Assembly: GCA_016185465.1 (NCBI GenBank)
Contig: JACPNO010000049.1
Location: forward strand, 24,392 to 68,544
Direction: 5' to 3'
Length of the DNA stretch: 44,153 nt
From: Candidatus Solibacter usitatus
GTDB taxonomy: Bacteria; Acidobacteriota; Terriglobia; Bryobacterales; Bryobacteraceae
Below are positions 7,729 to 17,195 of the stretch, one piece after another (positions within the stretch are counted from its first letter, which is position 1; the number at the start of each line of letters is the position of its first letter). The notes below the pieces were generated by a model. The model was not told the DNA's origin, did not search any database, and was given only the letters and a program-made list of their open reading frames with translations. A program made the position numbers and the translations under genes.

Positions 7729-8201
7729 AGAACCTCCTCCGACCATGATTCCAGCGCGGATTTCACTTTAGCCGTGAACTGATCGGCCAGAGCGCCATCA
7801 ATCAGACGGTGATCGAAGCTGAGTGAGAGATAGCAGGTGGAGCGAATGGCAATGGCATCGTCGATCACGACCGGATCCTTGGTGACAGCGCCTACGCCCA
7901 GAATGGCCACTTGCGGCTGGTTGATCACCGGCGTGGCCAGCACGCTGCCGAATCCGCCGAAGTTGGAGATGGAGAACGTGCCGCCCTGCACTTCATCGGG
8001 CTTGAGCTGGCGGGAGCGGGCGCGGGCGGCCAAATCGACAATGGCGCGCTGCAGGCCCAGCACGTTCTTTTCGTCGGCCTGGCGGATGACGGGGACGATC
8101 AAGCCATTCTCCAGCGCGACGGCGATGCCGATATTGATTTCGTTGTGGTAAATGACGTTGCTGCCGTCGATGGAGGCGTTCAGCAGCGGAAACGCCCGCA
8201 A
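7725..8201 (-). pseudogene. 2-oxoacid dehydrogenase E2, C-terminal catalytic part (separated by frameshift)
   Basis: Holds the second half of the acyltransferase domain: [57 protein letters not shown] and the active-site SFDHRLIDGALADQF, where His and Asp do the acyl transfer from dihydrolipoyl to CoA. The codons before ALR-like GLRAFP are in a different frame from the N-terminal half, and it has no ribosome site of its own. Relative to family members roughly 20-25 residues are missing between RMRARN of the N-terminal part and [10 protein letters not shown] here. Everything else is intact, so the event is recent or a sequence error. Confidence 0.8.
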
Positions 8202-8962
8202 ACCCTCGACGGCTTGTTGCGGGCGCGCATGCGAGCAACTTTCGTCATATCGGCGCGATGAACGGTGGTGACATGGGCTGAAGTCGCCTGGCTCATAATC
8301 ATGTGCTCGGCGATCTTGATGCGCATGGTGCTCATGGGCTCGACGCGGGTCTTGGCCTGTCCGCCCGCGGCTGGCGGCGTGACGGAGGCTGCGGCGGGCG
8401 CCGGCTTGGCTGGGGCGGGCGCGGCCGGGGCGGATTTTTGCGCGGCGATATACCCTTCCACATCCTGCTTGGTGATGCGGCCGCCGGCTCCGGTGCCGGT
8501 GATGCGGTTGAGATCCACGGAATTCTCACGGGCCAGTTTGCGTACTAACGGGGAGAGGGGGCCGGCCGGATCGGCGCCTTCAGATGATGGCGGAGGCGCA
8601 GCAGGGGCTGCCGTGGGAGGAGGCGCAGAAGGAGGCGCGGGCGCCGCAGGCTTGGCTGCTGGAGCTGGAGGAGCTGCCGCAGGCGCGGCAGCGGGTTTGG
8701 CCGCAGCCTTAGCTCCAGCGCCATTGCCACCCTCTTCAATCTTGGCGACCACCGTGTTGATGCCTACCGTCTTGCCTTCTTCCACCAGAATCTCGGCAAG
8801 CGTGCCGGCTGCGGGCGATGGAATCTCGGTGTCCACTTTATCTGTCGAAATCTCGAACAGCGGCTCGTCCCGCTCCACGCGGTCGCCGGCTTTCTTGAGC
8901 CACTTGGTGAGCGTGCCTTCCACGATGCTCTCGCCCATTTGGGGCATCACGACGTCAGTCAT
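8180..8962 (-). pseudogene. 2-oxoacid dehydrogenase E2, N-terminal lipoyl and binding domains (frameshifted gene)
   Basis: Residues 1-75 are a lipoyl domain with the lipoylated Lys in [18 protein letters not shown] long Ala/Pro linker follows, then the peripheral-subunit (E1/E3) binding domain [20 protein letters not shown], a second linker and the start of the acyltransferase domain ([19 protein letters not shown]). It then shifts frame and ends on about ten unrelated residues. E2 forms the core of pyruvate, 2-oxoglutarate or branched-chain dehydrogenase complexes; which one is not decided here, although the sequence resembles the SucB-like group with a single lipoyl domain. The start overlaps the lipB stop (ATGA), and lipB and lpd upstream supply the lipoyl group and the E3 subunit of the same machinery. 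No E1 gene is in the window. Confidence 0.85.
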
Positions 8963-9633
8963 AAAATTGCTTCTCCCATTTCCACCGGCGCCAGCACCGT
9001 CATCTCGCGCTCGAAAATTCTGCCAAAATGCCTGGCGATTGTGCGTTCCACTTCTTGCGGCTCCACGCGCACGCCCAGTTCCGCCATGGATGTCACGGGC
9101 AGCGTGAGGCCGCAGGGAACGATGTATTGAAAATAGCTGAGATCGGTTGTGACGTTGAGCGCGAAGCCATGCGACGTCACCCAGCGGCTGATGTGCACGC
9201 CGATGGCGGCTATTTTGCGGCCGCCGGTCCAGACTCCCGTCAACCCCGCGACGCGTTCCGCATCAATAGCGAAATCGGCGAGCGTGTCGATCAGCACCTG
9301 CTCGATTGAGCGCACATAGGCCGCGACGTCGCGCTGCCATTCGCGCAGATCGACAATCGGGTATCCCACAATCTGGCCAGGGCCGTGATAGGTAATGTCG
9401 CCGCCGCGATCGGTTTCCTGAAACGAAATTCCGGCGCGCTGCAGAATGTCCTCTGAGGCCAGCAAATGTTCGCGCTTGCCGTTGCGGCCGAGCGTAATGG
9501 TGTGCGGATGTTCCAGCAGGATGAGCTGATCGGGAATCACGCCGCGCTGGCGAGCTGCCACCAGCTCGCGCTGCAGACGGAAAGCCTCGGTGTAATCCAT
9601 CCGGCCGACTTGCCGGCAACAACAGTTACGCAT
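8959..9633 (-). CDS. lipB: Octanoyltransferase LipB
   Basis: 224 residues. The family signature [18 protein letters not shown] is present, with the lysine/cysteine active-site regions further on ([20 protein letters not shown] and the Cys in [14 protein letters not shown]). The enzyme moves octanoyl from acyl carrier protein to the lipoyl domain of E2 proteins, the first step of lipoate synthesis in the cytoplasm. It overlaps lpd by eight bases and the E2 gene by four, so it is translated with the proteins it serves. The ATG at 9633 gives an unusual Cys-rich start (MRNCCCRQ); GTG or later starts within the first ten codons cannot be ruled out. Confidence 0.92.
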   Translation of the reverse strand: MRNCCCRQVGRMDYTEAFRLQRELVAARQRGVIPDQLILLEHPHTITLGRNGKREHLLASEDILQRAGISFQETDRGGDITYHGPGQIVGYPIVDLREWQRDVAAYVRSIEQVLIDTLADFAIDAERVAGLTGVWTGGRKIAAIGVHISRWVTSHGFALNVTTDLSYFQYIVPCGLTLPVTSMAELGVRVEPQEVERTIARHFGRIFEREMTVLAPVEMGEAIL

Positions 9634-11020
9634 TGATGGCCAGACCGTAGACCGCGTTAAAAGCCTCGCCCACCGCTTCGTACAGCGTGGGGTGTGCGTG
9701 GATGGTCTGCATCATGGTTTCGACAGTGGCTTCCGCTTCCATCGCCGCGACCGCTTCGCCGATGAGCTCAAAAGCCTGCGTGCCGATAATGTGCACGCCC
9801 AGGATCTCGCCGTATTTTTCGTCGGCCACGACTTTGACGAAGCCGTCATGCTTGCCCACGATGGTGGCTTTGCTGTTGGCCATGAACGGAAATTTTCCGA
9901 CCTTCACCTGATGCCCCTGCGCGCGCGCCTGGGCTTCGGTGAGTCCGACGCTGCCGATGCCGGGCTCGGTATACGTCGCGCCGGGAATGCGATTGCGATT
10001 TACGGGCTTGACCGGCTTGCCGGCGATCTTGCCCACCGCGACCAATCCCTGCATGGTCGCGACGTGCGCCAGTTGCGGCGTGCCGGCCACGATGTCGCCG
10101 ATGGCATAGACGTTCGGTTCAGCGGTTTGCTGCCATTCGTTCACGGCAATGAAACCGCGGTCGGGAACGATCTTGGTGTTCTCGAGGCCCAGGCGCTCGG
10201 TGTTGGGTTTGCGGCCCACGGCCACCAGCAGTTTGTCGGCCGTCATTTCTTCGGATTTTCCATTGCTCAGCTTGACGGTGAGCGCGACGCCGTCGGCGGT
10301 CTTGCGGACGTTGCTCGCGGCTGCGCCGGTCTCGACGCGAATCTTGGCCTTGCGAAATGCGCGCTCCAGCTCTTTCGAGACTTCTTCGTCCTCGACCGGC
10401 ACCACACGCGGCAGCATTTCGAGCACCGTGACTTCGCTGCCGAAACGGTTGAAGACGGAGGCGAACTCGACGCCCACGGCGCCGGCGCCGATGATGATCA
10501 GCTTCTTTGGAACCGCCGTGAGATTCAGGATTTCGATGTTGGTGAGAATGCGCTCGGCGTCCGGCTCGAGACCCGGCAGCATGCGCGCTTCCGAGCCGGT
10601 GGCCAAGATAATGTTCTTGGCTTCGAGCGTCTGCGTGCCCTTTTCGGACTTCACCTCGACGCGCCCGCCGCCTTTGAGCGTGGCATGGCCCGCGATGACG
10701 TCGATCTTGTTCTTCTTCATCAGGTACTCGACGCCTTTGGCGTGCTTGGCCACGATCCCGTTCTTGCGCTCGATGACTTTGGGCATGTCGAGTTGCGGCG
10801 ACTGGCAGTGGATGCCCTCTTCCTCGCTGTGAACGAAGTGAGTCCACACCTCCGCCGTATGCAGCAGCGATTTGGTGGGAATGCAGCCCACGTGGAGGCA
10901 GACGCCGCCCAGCTTGGAATGTTTCTCGATCACTGCCGTTTTGAGACCATATTGTCCGGCGCGCACGGCAGCAGAATATCCGCCAGGACCGCTTCCAATC
11001 ACGATAATGTCGTAGGGCAC
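9626..11020 (-). CDS. lpdA: Dihydrolipoyl dehydrogenase (E3)
   Basis: 464 residues. The N-terminal FAD motif IIVIGSGPGGYSAAVRAG is followed by the redox-active disulfide site GGVCLHVGCIPTKS (two Cys four residues apart), the NAD-binding IIIGAGAVGVEFAS, the second FAD contact YAIGDIVAGTPQLAH, and the C-terminal catalytic His-Glu pair in HAHPTLYEAVGEAF. It re-oxidises the dihydrolipoyl arm of E2. The frame stays open to 11464, but the family start is at the GTG at 11020 (VPYDIIV); the ribosome site there is weak. It heads the lpd-lipB-E2-dinB-pepN run and is divergent from the POTRA gene, with about 69 bases between them for both promoters. Confidence 0.93.
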   Translation of the reverse strand: MPYDIIVIGSGPGGYSAAVRAGQYGLKTAVIEKHSKLGGVCLHVGCIPTKSLLHTAEVWTHFVHSEEEGIHCQSPQLDMPKVIERKNGIVAKHAKGVEYLMKKNKIDVIAGHATLKGGGRVEVKSEKGTQTLEAKNIILATGSEARMLPGLEPDAERILTNIEILNLTAVPKKLIIIGAGAVGVEFASVFNRFGSEVTVLEMLPRVVPVEDEEVSKELERAFRKAKIRVETGAAASNVRKTADGVALTVKLSNGKSEEMTADKLLVAVGRKPNTERLGLENTKIVPDRGFIAVNEWQQTAEPNVYAIGDIVAGTPQLAHVATMQGLVAVGKIAGKPVKPVNRNRIPGATYTEPGIGSVGLTEAQARAQGHQVKVGKFPFMANSKATIVGKHDGFVKVVADEKYGEILGVHIIGTQAFELIGEAVAAMEAEATVETMMQTIHAHPTLYEAVGEAFNAVYGLAINA

Positions 11021-11089
11021 TTTTTTTATTTTGGCATACAACGCGGCGCCGGAACGGAAAGAAGGTATGGGACGTAGAATGAAAGTGTG

Positions 11090-12403
11090 ATGCGCGTTTT
11101 TACGCCGGCGCTGGCGCTGCTGCTGGCCGCGAGTCCGGGCTGGGCTCAACAGAAGGCAGGCAAGCGCGCTGCTCCCGCTAAGGCGGAAAAAGCCGCGCCG
11201 TCGAAATGGCCCATCGCCACGCTCGAAGTGGAAGGGCTGCACAACTATCCGAAAGAACAAGTGCTGGCTGTCGCGGCCCTGAAAATCGGGCAGCTGGCGG
11301 ACAAAGCGGATTTTGAAGCCGCGCGCGACCGCCTGGTCGCCACCGGCGTTTTCGAGACTGTAGGTTACCGCTTCGCGCCGGCCGCCGCGGGGGCGGGCTA
11401 TGCAGCGTCGCTGCAAGTGGTCGAGGCTGAGCCGATGTATCCCGCCGCGTTCGACGGTTTGCAACTGCCCCTCGCCGAGGTGCAGGACTGGCTGCGCGCC
11501 CGCGATCCCTTATTCGGCGCCAAGCTCGCGGCCACCACCGCGGTTCTGGAGCGGTATTCGCGCACGCTCGAAGAACTCCTGGCTACCAAGAATCGGAAAG
11601 AAAAAGTCGTCGCGCGGCTGGTGCCGGACGCCACGGGACACTATCTGATTACGTTCGGCCCGGCGACGGCGCTGCCGGTGGTCGCCGAAGTGCGCTTCGA
11701 GGGCAACCAGTTGGTGACGACCAAAGCGCTGCTGGATTCGATATCGGGCGTGGCTTATGGCACGGCTTATACGGAGCTGGGATTTCGCCAGCTGCTTGAC
11801 ACCTCGATCCGGCCGCTTTACGAAGCCAAGGGTCTGCTACGCGTGGCCTTCACTAAGATCTCGACCGAGAAGGACGCCAACGTCAAAGGTCTGGTGATCA
11901 AGGTCACGGTGGAGGAAGGCGAGCGTTACACGCTAAGCAAAGTGCAGCTGGCTCCGAACCCGGCGACCGACGCCAATCGGGACAACCTGCTCAAAGTTGC
12001 CAAATTCAAACTGGATGCGCCGGCCGACTTCCTCGAAATCGGGACGGCGCTGAAGCGCATTGCAAGGCTGATGCAGCGCAATGGCTATATGCGGGCCGAT
12101 GCCACCGTGGACCGCGCGATCAACGACAAGCTCAAGACCGTCGAGCTGACGATCACGATTCACGAGGGACCGCAATTTACGTTCGGCAAGCTGGCCATCG
12201 AAGGCCTTGATCTGCACGGCGAGGCGGCCGTCAAGAAATTGTGGGGGATGAAGGAAGGCAAACCCTTCGACGCCGACTATCCCGATTATTTTTTATCGCG
12301 CATCCGGGAAGACGGCTTGTTCGACAATTTGCGCAAAACCAAATCCGTGGCGCGCGTGGATGAGGCCACGCACGTGGTGGATGTCACGCTGCAGTTGAAC
12401 TGA
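11090..12403 (+). CDS. POTRA-repeat protein, BamA-like periplasmic part without a barrel
   Basis: About 437 residues with a signal peptide ending near SPGWAQQ, then a Lys/Ala-rich stretch. After that come several POTRA-like units, recognisable from repeats such as ATLEVEGLHNYPKEQVL, VAEVRFEGNQLVTTKALLD, YTLSKVQLAPN and FTFGKLAIEGLDLHGEAAV, each with the LxGN/EGL turn and the 'rxlydtGlF' type helix (RDRLVATGVFETV). POTRA domains bind unfolded outer-membrane proteins. The usual C-terminal beta barrel is absent; the protein stops after the last unit. It may be a soluble assembly helper or a diverged relative. GTG at 11087 is also possible. It ends at a hairpin shared with the opposing trmJ. Confidence 0.75.
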   Translation: MRVFTPALALLLAASPGWAQQKAGKRAAPAKAEKAAPSKWPIATLEVEGLHNYPKEQVLAVAALKIGQLADKADFEAARDRLVATGVFETVGYRFAPAAAGAGYAASLQVVEAEPMYPAAFDGLQLPLAEVQDWLRARDPLFGAKLAATTAVLERYSRTLEELLATKNRKEKVVARLVPDATGHYLITFGPATALPVVAEVRFEGNQLVTTKALLDSISGVAYGTAYTELGFRQLLDTSIRPLYEAKGLLRVAFTKISTEKDANVKGLVIKVTVEEGERYTLSKVQLAPNPATDANRDNLLKVAKFKLDAPADFLEIGTALKRIARLMQRNGYMRADATVDRAINDKLKTVELTITIHEGPQFTFGKLAIEGLDLHGEAAVKKLWGMKEGKPFDADYPDYFLSRIREDGLFDNLRKTKSVARVDEATHVVDVTLQLN

Positions 12404-12424
12404 GGGCGGGTTTGAAACCCGCCC
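12404..12424. terminator. Bidirectional hairpin between converging genes
   Basis: GGGCGGGT and ACCCGCCC pair around a 5-base loop, starting right after the POTRA gene stop and 12 bases beyond the trmJ stop on the other strand. No T-run, so termination strength is uncertain. Confidence 0.6.
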
Positions 12425-12436
12425 GGCCGTCTGAAT

Positions 12437-13159
12437 TCAACGCAGTTTCCAGAGAATTTGGCGCAGCATGCCCAGCACTACGGCGGAATCGCGCTGGCTC
12501 AGATTCAGCCGCCGGACCAGGCGCCGCGTTTTATCTTCACTCGACGCGCTGGTGAGTGGTTTGATATATCCGGAACGCTCCAGCGTCTCCAGCAGCATCA
12601 CGGTGATTTGCTCGTTGATGGCAGCGGAGGCGTGCTTGGGCTCGCGGCGCGCAGCGGCTGGGCGGCGAGCGGCTCGCGTCAGCTCGTATAGGCACACTGC
12701 CACCGCCTGCCCAAGATTCATAGACTGATCCGGCGCCGCGGTTTCGATCCGCAGCAGCCAGTGGCAGTGGCTCAAATCGTCGTTGGAGAGCCCGAATTTC
12801 TCCGAGCCAAACAAAATCGCCACTGCATCCGACTGCAAACGCTTTCTGATAATCCGGGCGGCGGGCTCCAGAGCGCGCAGGGGATGGTGCAGCTCACGGT
12901 GTCCAACTGAAGTCGAGCCGATGACCAGATAGCAATCAGCTACGGCATCCGCCACGGTGGTAAATTCCTCCGCTGCCTTCAGCACGGGGGCCGCGCGGAC
13001 GGCCGATTTGGCCTCGCGAAACGCCACTTCATAGGGATTGACCACCCGCAGCGACGCGAATCCAAAGTTGTACATGGCGCGCGCCGCAGCGCCAATATTC
13101 AGCGGATTGCGCGGAGCTACCAGCACCACCCGCAGGCGGGAGCGAGGATTCGGCGGCAT
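12437..13159 (-). CDS. trmJ: TrmJ-like tRNA 2'-O-methyltransferase (SPOUT family)
   Basis: 240 residues. SPOUT trefoil-knot motifs appear in order: VVLVAPRNPLNIGAAARAM near the N-terminus, AILFGSEKFGLSNDDL and SMNLGQAVAVCLYEL, the last two forming the S-adenosylmethionine knot. The C-terminal region (LLETLERSGYIKP, LVRRLNLSQRDSAVVLGMLRQI) is the helical tail typical of TrmJ, which methylates the ribose at position 32 of tRNA. It lies divergent from rplM; the shared upstream region holds the ribosomal-protein promoter. Family assignment is firm; the exact tRNA position is from family knowledge. Confidence 0.88.
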   Translation of the reverse strand: MPPNPRSRLRVVLVAPRNPLNIGAAARAMYNFGFASLRVVNPYEVAFREAKSAVRAAPVLKAAEEFTTVADAVADCYLVIGSTSVGHRELHHPLRALEPAARIIRKRLQSDAVAILFGSEKFGLSNDDLSHCHWLLRIETAAPDQSMNLGQAVAVCLYELTRAARRPAAARREPKHASAAINEQITVMLLETLERSGYIKPLTSASSEDKTRRLVRRLNLSQRDSAVVLGMLRQILWKLR

Positions 13160-13188
13160 GGATGCCTCTCATTCTAACCGACCTTCAT

Positions 13189-13218
13189 TTGACAACCCCG
13201 GCGCAACTTCGCTAGCCT
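13189..13218 (+). promoter_or_regulatory. Candidate promoter of rplM-rpsI
   Basis: TTGACA at 13189-13194, 18 bases, TAGCCT at 13213-13218, 31 bases before the rplM GTG. A perfect -35 box and a moderate -10 box. Confidence 0.5.
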
Positions 13219-13249
13219 GATAAAGTTAAGTGAATCAGGGGAGAGAAGT

Positions 13250-13690
13250 GTGTCGAGAGAGAGTACGAAGTTCCCATCAAAAGCGGACATCACCCGCGCG
13301 TGGATAGTGCTGGACGCCCAGGATGTGGTGCTGGGCAAACTGGCCAGCAAGGCTGCCATGCTGCTGATGGGGAAACATAAGCCTTCTTATACGCCATTTT
13401 TAGATACCGGCGATCATGTGGTAGTCATTAATGCCGCCAAGGTCCGGCTGACGGGCAGGAAAGACGCCCAGAAAGTCTACCGCCGTTTTACCGGCTATCC
13501 GGGAGGCCTAGTCGAAGTCACAGCCGCCAAAATGCGGGCCACGCGGCCTCAGCGCATGGTTGAGGACGCCATCTCCGGCATGCTGCCCAAGACAAAGCTT
13601 GGCAAACAGATGTATCGCAAATTAAAGGTCTACGCCGGAGACAAGCACCCCCACGCGGCGCAAAAGCCGGTGGCGGATCAAGTGGCATAA
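13250..13690 (+). CDS. rplM: Ribosomal protein L13
   Basis: 146 residues from a GTG start, preceded by GGGGAGAGA. Family blocks are intact: [68 protein letters not shown] and [16 protein letters not shown]. It binds 23S rRNA early in large-subunit assembly. The gene is followed 24 bases later by rpsI, the usual pairing. Confidence 0.97.
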   Translation: MSRESTKFPSKADITRAWIVLDAQDVVLGKLASKAAMLLMGKHKPSYTPFLDTGDHVVVINAAKVRLTGRKDAQKVYRRFTGYPGGLVEVTAAKMRATRPQRMVEDAISGMLPKTKLGKQMYRKLKVYAGDKHPHAAQKPVADQVA

Positions 13691-13714
13691 TTCATTGGGA
13701 AAGGTAAAGTTTTA

Positions 13715-14113
13715 GTGGCATCCACTATCGTTCAGTATCTAGGCACGGGCCGCCGGAAAACTTCGGTGGCGCGTGTGTTTTTGCGGCCGGGCAAAGGGGA
13801 AATCACGGTCAATGGACGTTCATTTGAGACCTATTTCCCGACTGAATCCTCCCGTACGCCGGTTCGCCAGGCGCTGCTGGCAACCGAGACTGCAGATAAG
13901 TTCGACGTCCTGATTCTGGCGCACGGCGGCGGTGTCGCCGGCCAGGCTGGCGCGGCCCGTCTGGGCATCGCGCGCGCCCTGGTTGAGTTTAACGCCGAGC
14001 TCCGCAAGAAGCTCAAGTCAGTCGGTTTTCTCACTCGCGACCCGCGTAAGCACGAGCGCAAGAAGTACGGCCAAAAAGGCGCTCGCAAGCGGTTCCAATT
14101 CTCCAAGCGTTAA
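13715..14113 (+). CDS. rpsI: Ribosomal protein S9
   Basis: 132 residues from a GTG start. [40 protein letters not shown] and the C-terminal basic tail ending RKRFQFSKR are diagnostic; the last Lys-Arg reaches the P-site tRNA. GGAAAGG lies upstream. Forms a two-gene unit with rplM. Confidence 0.97.
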   Translation: MASTIVQYLGTGRRKTSVARVFLRPGKGEITVNGRSFETYFPTESSRTPVRQALLATETADKFDVLILAHGGGVAGQAGAARLGIARALVEFNAELRKKLKSVGFLTRDPRKHERKKYGQKGARKRFQFSKR

Positions 14114-14118
14114 TTGAT

Positions 14119-14160
14119 GCGGAGCGCAGTGGAATTGCAATTCGATACCCGGCGCTCCGC
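14119..14160 (+). promoter_or_regulatory. Nested inverted repeat between rpsI and rpsB
   Basis: Perfect 9-base arms GCGGAGCGC (14119-14127) and GCGCTCCGC (14152-14160) enclose a perfect 12-base palindrome GAATTGCAATTC (14132-14143). It begins five bases after the rpsI stop, so it may end the rplM-rpsI transcript, or it may be part of an rpsB leader. No T-run follows. The remaining 74 bases to rpsB show only the strong ribosome site. Confidence 0.45.
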
Positions 14161-14234
14161 CATGCATTTTCCAGTTGTACCCGCGCACGCAAATCCCGCT
14201 TTGGACCGCGTGTCCGGATTGATGAGGAGGTAGT

Positions 14235-15137
14235 TTGCCCGCAATTTCAATGAAAGAATTGCTCGAAGCTGGCGTTCACTTCGGGCACCAGACCAAGCGC
14301 TGGAATCCGAAAATGAAAGAGTACATTTTCGGAGAACGCAACGGAATTTACATCGTCGATCTGCAAAAGACGCTGAAGATGTTCAAAGACGCCGCTCGTT
14401 TCGTGGGTGAAATGGCGGCCCAAGGCAAAAACGTACTGTTCGTCGGCACCAAGCGGCAGGCGCAGGAAGCGGTGGCCGAAGAAGCCACCCGCTGCCAGAT
14501 GTATTACGTGAACCAACGCTGGCTGGGCGGGCTGCTCACCAACATGCTGACGGTTCAGAAATCCATCAAGCGGCTGAAAGAGCTGGAAGCCATGTCGGTC
14601 GACGGCGGCTATGCGGCGCGGCCCAAGAAGGAAGTCATCCGCCTGGAGCGCGAGCGCAAGCATCTGGACCAGAACCTGGCCGGCATCAAAGACATGCCCG
14701 GACTCCCGGACGTGCTGTTCGTGATCGATTCCAACAAGGAAGCCATTGCCGTGCGGGAAGCCCGCCGGTTAGGCATTCCGGTGGTGGCGATCGTGGACAC
14801 CAACTGCGATCCGGACGAAGTCGATTGGGTGATTCCCGGCAATGACGACGCGCTGCGCGCCATTCGCCTGTTCACCAGTAAGATCGCCGATTCGGTGGTC
14901 GAGGGACGGGCGCTGGCAACCGAGCAGGACTTCACGGCCGAGAAGATCGTGACCGAGGAAACCGGTGCCGAAGAACCTATCGAGTACACGCAGTACGTCG
15001 ATCCCAAGTACGCCGAAGAGATCATGGCGGAAACGTTTGTCGAAGAGGATTTACCCTCCGTTTCCCCGCGTAAGGGACCGGGCTCGGAAACTGCCGAGGC
15101 GGCCGCGCCGCCAGTGGTTACCGAAAGCGGACATTAG
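14235..15137 (+). CDS. rpsB: Ribosomal protein S2
   Basis: 300 residues from a TTG start with GAGGAGG upstream. [64 protein letters not shown] and [13 protein letters not shown] are the S2 signature blocks. The C-terminal 60 or so residues are an acidic extension ([20 protein letters not shown] and beyond) seen in several phyla. Followed by tsf 34 bases later. Confidence 0.96.
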   Translation: MPAISMKELLEAGVHFGHQTKRWNPKMKEYIFGERNGIYIVDLQKTLKMFKDAARFVGEMAAQGKNVLFVGTKRQAQEAVAEEATRCQMYYVNQRWLGGLLTNMLTVQKSIKRLKELEAMSVDGGYAARPKKEVIRLERERKHLDQNLAGIKDMPGLPDVLFVIDSNKEAIAVREARRLGIPVVAIVDTNCDPDEVDWVIPGNDDALRAIRLFTSKIADSVVEGRALATEQDFTAEKIVTEETGAEEPIEYTQYVDPKYAEEIMAETFVEEDLPSVSPRKGPGSETAEAAAPPVVTESGH

Positions 15138-15171
15138 AGTCTTACTGACTCCTTAGACAGGTAAAAGGACT

Positions 15172-15864
15172 ATGGCGGAGATCACCGCACAACTCGTAAA
15201 ACAACTGCGCGAACGCACCGGCGCGGGCATGATGGAATGCAAGAGCGCTCTTTCGGAGGCCAAAGGCGATCTCGCCGAGGCTGAGATCGTGCTGCGCAAG
15301 CGCGGCATTGCATCGGCCGGCAAGAAGGCTTCGCGCTCGACATCCCAGGGACTGATCGGTAGCTACATCCATCACGGCGGGCAACTGGGCGTGCTGGTAG
15401 AGGTCAATTGCGAATCCGATTTCGTGGCGCGCACGCAGGATTTTCAAGAGCTGGTGCACAATATCGCCATGCACGTGGCGGCGGCCGATCCGCAATTCGT
15501 CCGCAAGGAAGATGTTACCCCGGCGGCGCTCGAGCGTGAGCGCGACATACAGCGGGCCCGCGCCCTGGCTGAAGGCAAGCCGGAGAAGATCGTCGATAAG
15601 GTGATTGAAGGCCGCATGGCCAAGTATTACGAGGAAGTCTGCCTGTACGAGCAGCCTTTCGTCAAAGAGAATACGCTGACCATCGACCAGCTGATCAAAA
15701 CCAAGATTGCCAAGCTGGGCGAGAACATCGCGGTATCGCGCTTCGTGCGATTCAAGGTTGGCGACGCCGTTGAAGCAGCCCCGGGGGCTTCCGGAACGTC
15801 ACCGTCACCGGCTTCGCTGGCGCCAGTTGGCGGTGGCCCAGGCCCTGCTTCCGCTGAAAGCTAG
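15172..15864 (+). CDS. tsf: Elongation factor Ts, short form
   Basis: 230 residues. The N-terminal UBA-like domain (LVKQLRERTGAGMMECKSAL) and core blocks (GVLVEVNCESDFVARTQDF, KYYEEVCLYEQPF) are clear. It exchanges GDP for GTP on EF-Tu. It is the short type with a single core repeat, as in Thermus and several soil phyla, plus a Gly/Ser/Pro-rich tail of about 35 residues. Its stop is three bases before the pyrH start, so the two are translationally linked. Confidence 0.96.
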   Translation: MAEITAQLVKQLRERTGAGMMECKSALSEAKGDLAEAEIVLRKRGIASAGKKASRSTSQGLIGSYIHHGGQLGVLVEVNCESDFVARTQDFQELVHNIAMHVAAADPQFVRKEDVTPAALERERDIQRARALAEGKPEKIVDKVIEGRMAKYYEEVCLYEQPFVKENTLTIDQLIKTKIAKLGENIAVSRFVRFKVGDAVEAAPGASGTSPSPASLAPVGGGPGPASAES

Positions 15865-15867
15865 AAT

Positions 15868-16575
15868 GTGCCCAAGTACCAGCGCATCCTCCTCAAACTG
15901 AGCGGCGAGGTGATGGCCGGCGCGGCGGCGTTTGGTATCGATGCCGAGCGCGTGCGCGGCCTGGCCGCTGAAGTCGCGGAGGTTTCCCGCACCGGCGTCC
16001 AACTGGGCGTGGTGGTGGGAGGCGGCAATATTTTCCGCGGAGTCGCCGCCGCAGCTCAAAAAATGGACCGCGTCACCGCCGATCACATGGGCATGCTGGC
16101 CACCGTGATCAATTCCCTGGCTTTGCAGGACGCGCTCGAACAGATGGGCGTGCCTACCCGCGTGATGAGCGCCATCGAAATGCATCAGGTGGCCGAGCCC
16201 TACATTCGCCGCCGGGCGATTCGTCACCTGGAAAAGGGTCGGGTGGTCATCTTCGCGGCGGGAACGTCCAACCCGTATTTTTCAACTGATACAGCAGCGA
16301 CGCTGCGCGCCCTTGAAATCCACGCCGAGGTGATCGCCAAAGCTACCCGCGTCGATGGCGTCTACGACAAGGATCCGCTAAAGTTTCCGGATGCGGTGCT
16401 GTTTCCGGAAATCTCGTATCTCGACGTGCTGTCGAAAGGCCTTGGCGTGATGGACGCGACCTCGATCGCGATGTGCCGGGACAACCGCCTTCCGATCGTG
16501 GTTTTCAATCTCAACCGCAGTGGCAATATAATGCGTATGTCGATGGGTGAGCCAATCGGCACCCGAATCCACTAG
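15868..16575 (+). CDS. pyrH: UMP kinase
   Basis: 235 residues from [29 protein letters not shown]-type [27 protein letters not shown] and [12 protein letters not shown] are the amino-acid-kinase-fold motifs of hexameric bacterial UMP kinase, which makes UDP for nucleic acids and cell-wall sugars. Placed between tsf and frr as in most bacteria. Confidence 0.96.
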   Translation: MPKYQRILLKLSGEVMAGAAAFGIDAERVRGLAAEVAEVSRTGVQLGVVVGGGNIFRGVAAAAQKMDRVTADHMGMLATVINSLALQDALEQMGVPTRVMSAIEMHQVAEPYIRRRAIRHLEKGRVVIFAAGTSNPYFSTDTAATLRALEIHAEVIAKATRVDGVYDKDPLKFPDAVLFPEISYLDVLSKGLGVMDATSIAMCRDNRLPIVVFNLNRSGNIMRMSMGEPIGTRIH

Positions 16576-16579
16576 CCCT

Positions 16580-17185
16580 ATGAAACCTGAACACACCGGC
16601 GCCCCGAGCGGGCATGCTTTTAATTCCGTAAAGGAAATCGAGGCGGGCCTGCGCGGCCGCATGGACAAGGCGGTGGCCGACCTGCAGCACAACATGGCCG
16701 CCATTCGCACCGGACGCGCTTCGGTGACCCTGCTCGATCACGTGCGGGTGGACTACTACGGAACGGCGACGCCGCTCAATCAGCTGGCCAACCTGCACGT
16801 TCCCGAGCCTTCGCTGATCACCATCCAGCCCTGGGACGTTTCCCAGATCGGAGCGATCGAGAAAGCCATCCGGACGTCGGACCTGGGGCTGAACCCGGCC
16901 AACGACGGCAAGCTGATTCGCCTGCCGATTCCGTCGCTCACCGAAGAGCGGCGCAAGGAACTGGTGAAGAAGCTTCACGGCGTGGCCGAGGATCATCGCG
17001 TGGCGATCCGCAATATTCGCCGCGATGGCAACGATGCGGTGAAGAAGCTGCTCAAGGACAAGAAAATCGCCGAGGACGAAGAACGCCGGGCTCTCGATGA
17101 AATCCAGAAGCTTACCGATGCTCAAATGCAGAAGCTGGAGCAAGCGGCGAAGACCAAGGAAAAAGAGATTCTGGAGATTAAGTAG
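16580..17185 (+). CDS. frr: Ribosome recycling factor
   Basis: 201 residues from ATG 16580, four bases after the pyrH stop; there is no clear ribosome site, suggesting coupled translation. An upstream in-frame start at 16547 would overlap pyrH. MAAIRTGRASVTLLDHVRVDYYG, split over its two conserved halves, and KLIRLPIPSLTEERRKELVK are diagnostic, and the long helical ends complete the L-shaped protein that splits post-termination ribosomes with EF-G. The N-terminus carries about 15 extra residues before the family start. Confidence 0.95.
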   Translation: MKPEHTGAPSGHAFNSVKEIEAGLRGRMDKAVADLQHNMAAIRTGRASVTLLDHVRVDYYGTATPLNQLANLHVPEPSLITIQPWDVSQIGAIEKAIRTSDLGLNPANDGKLIRLPIPSLTEERRKELVKKLHGVAEDHRVAIRNIRRDGNDAVKKLLKDKKIAEDEERRALDEIQKLTDAQMQKLEQAAKTKEKEILEIK

Positions 17186-17195
17186 GAACCCAAGA

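Noticed and set aside
8265-9107. Long plus-strand open frame of 280 codons, rich in Ala/Gly
   Set aside because: It is the antisense of the E2 Ala/Pro linker and of lipB; high-GC low-complexity DNA keeps several frames open. No signal or family match.
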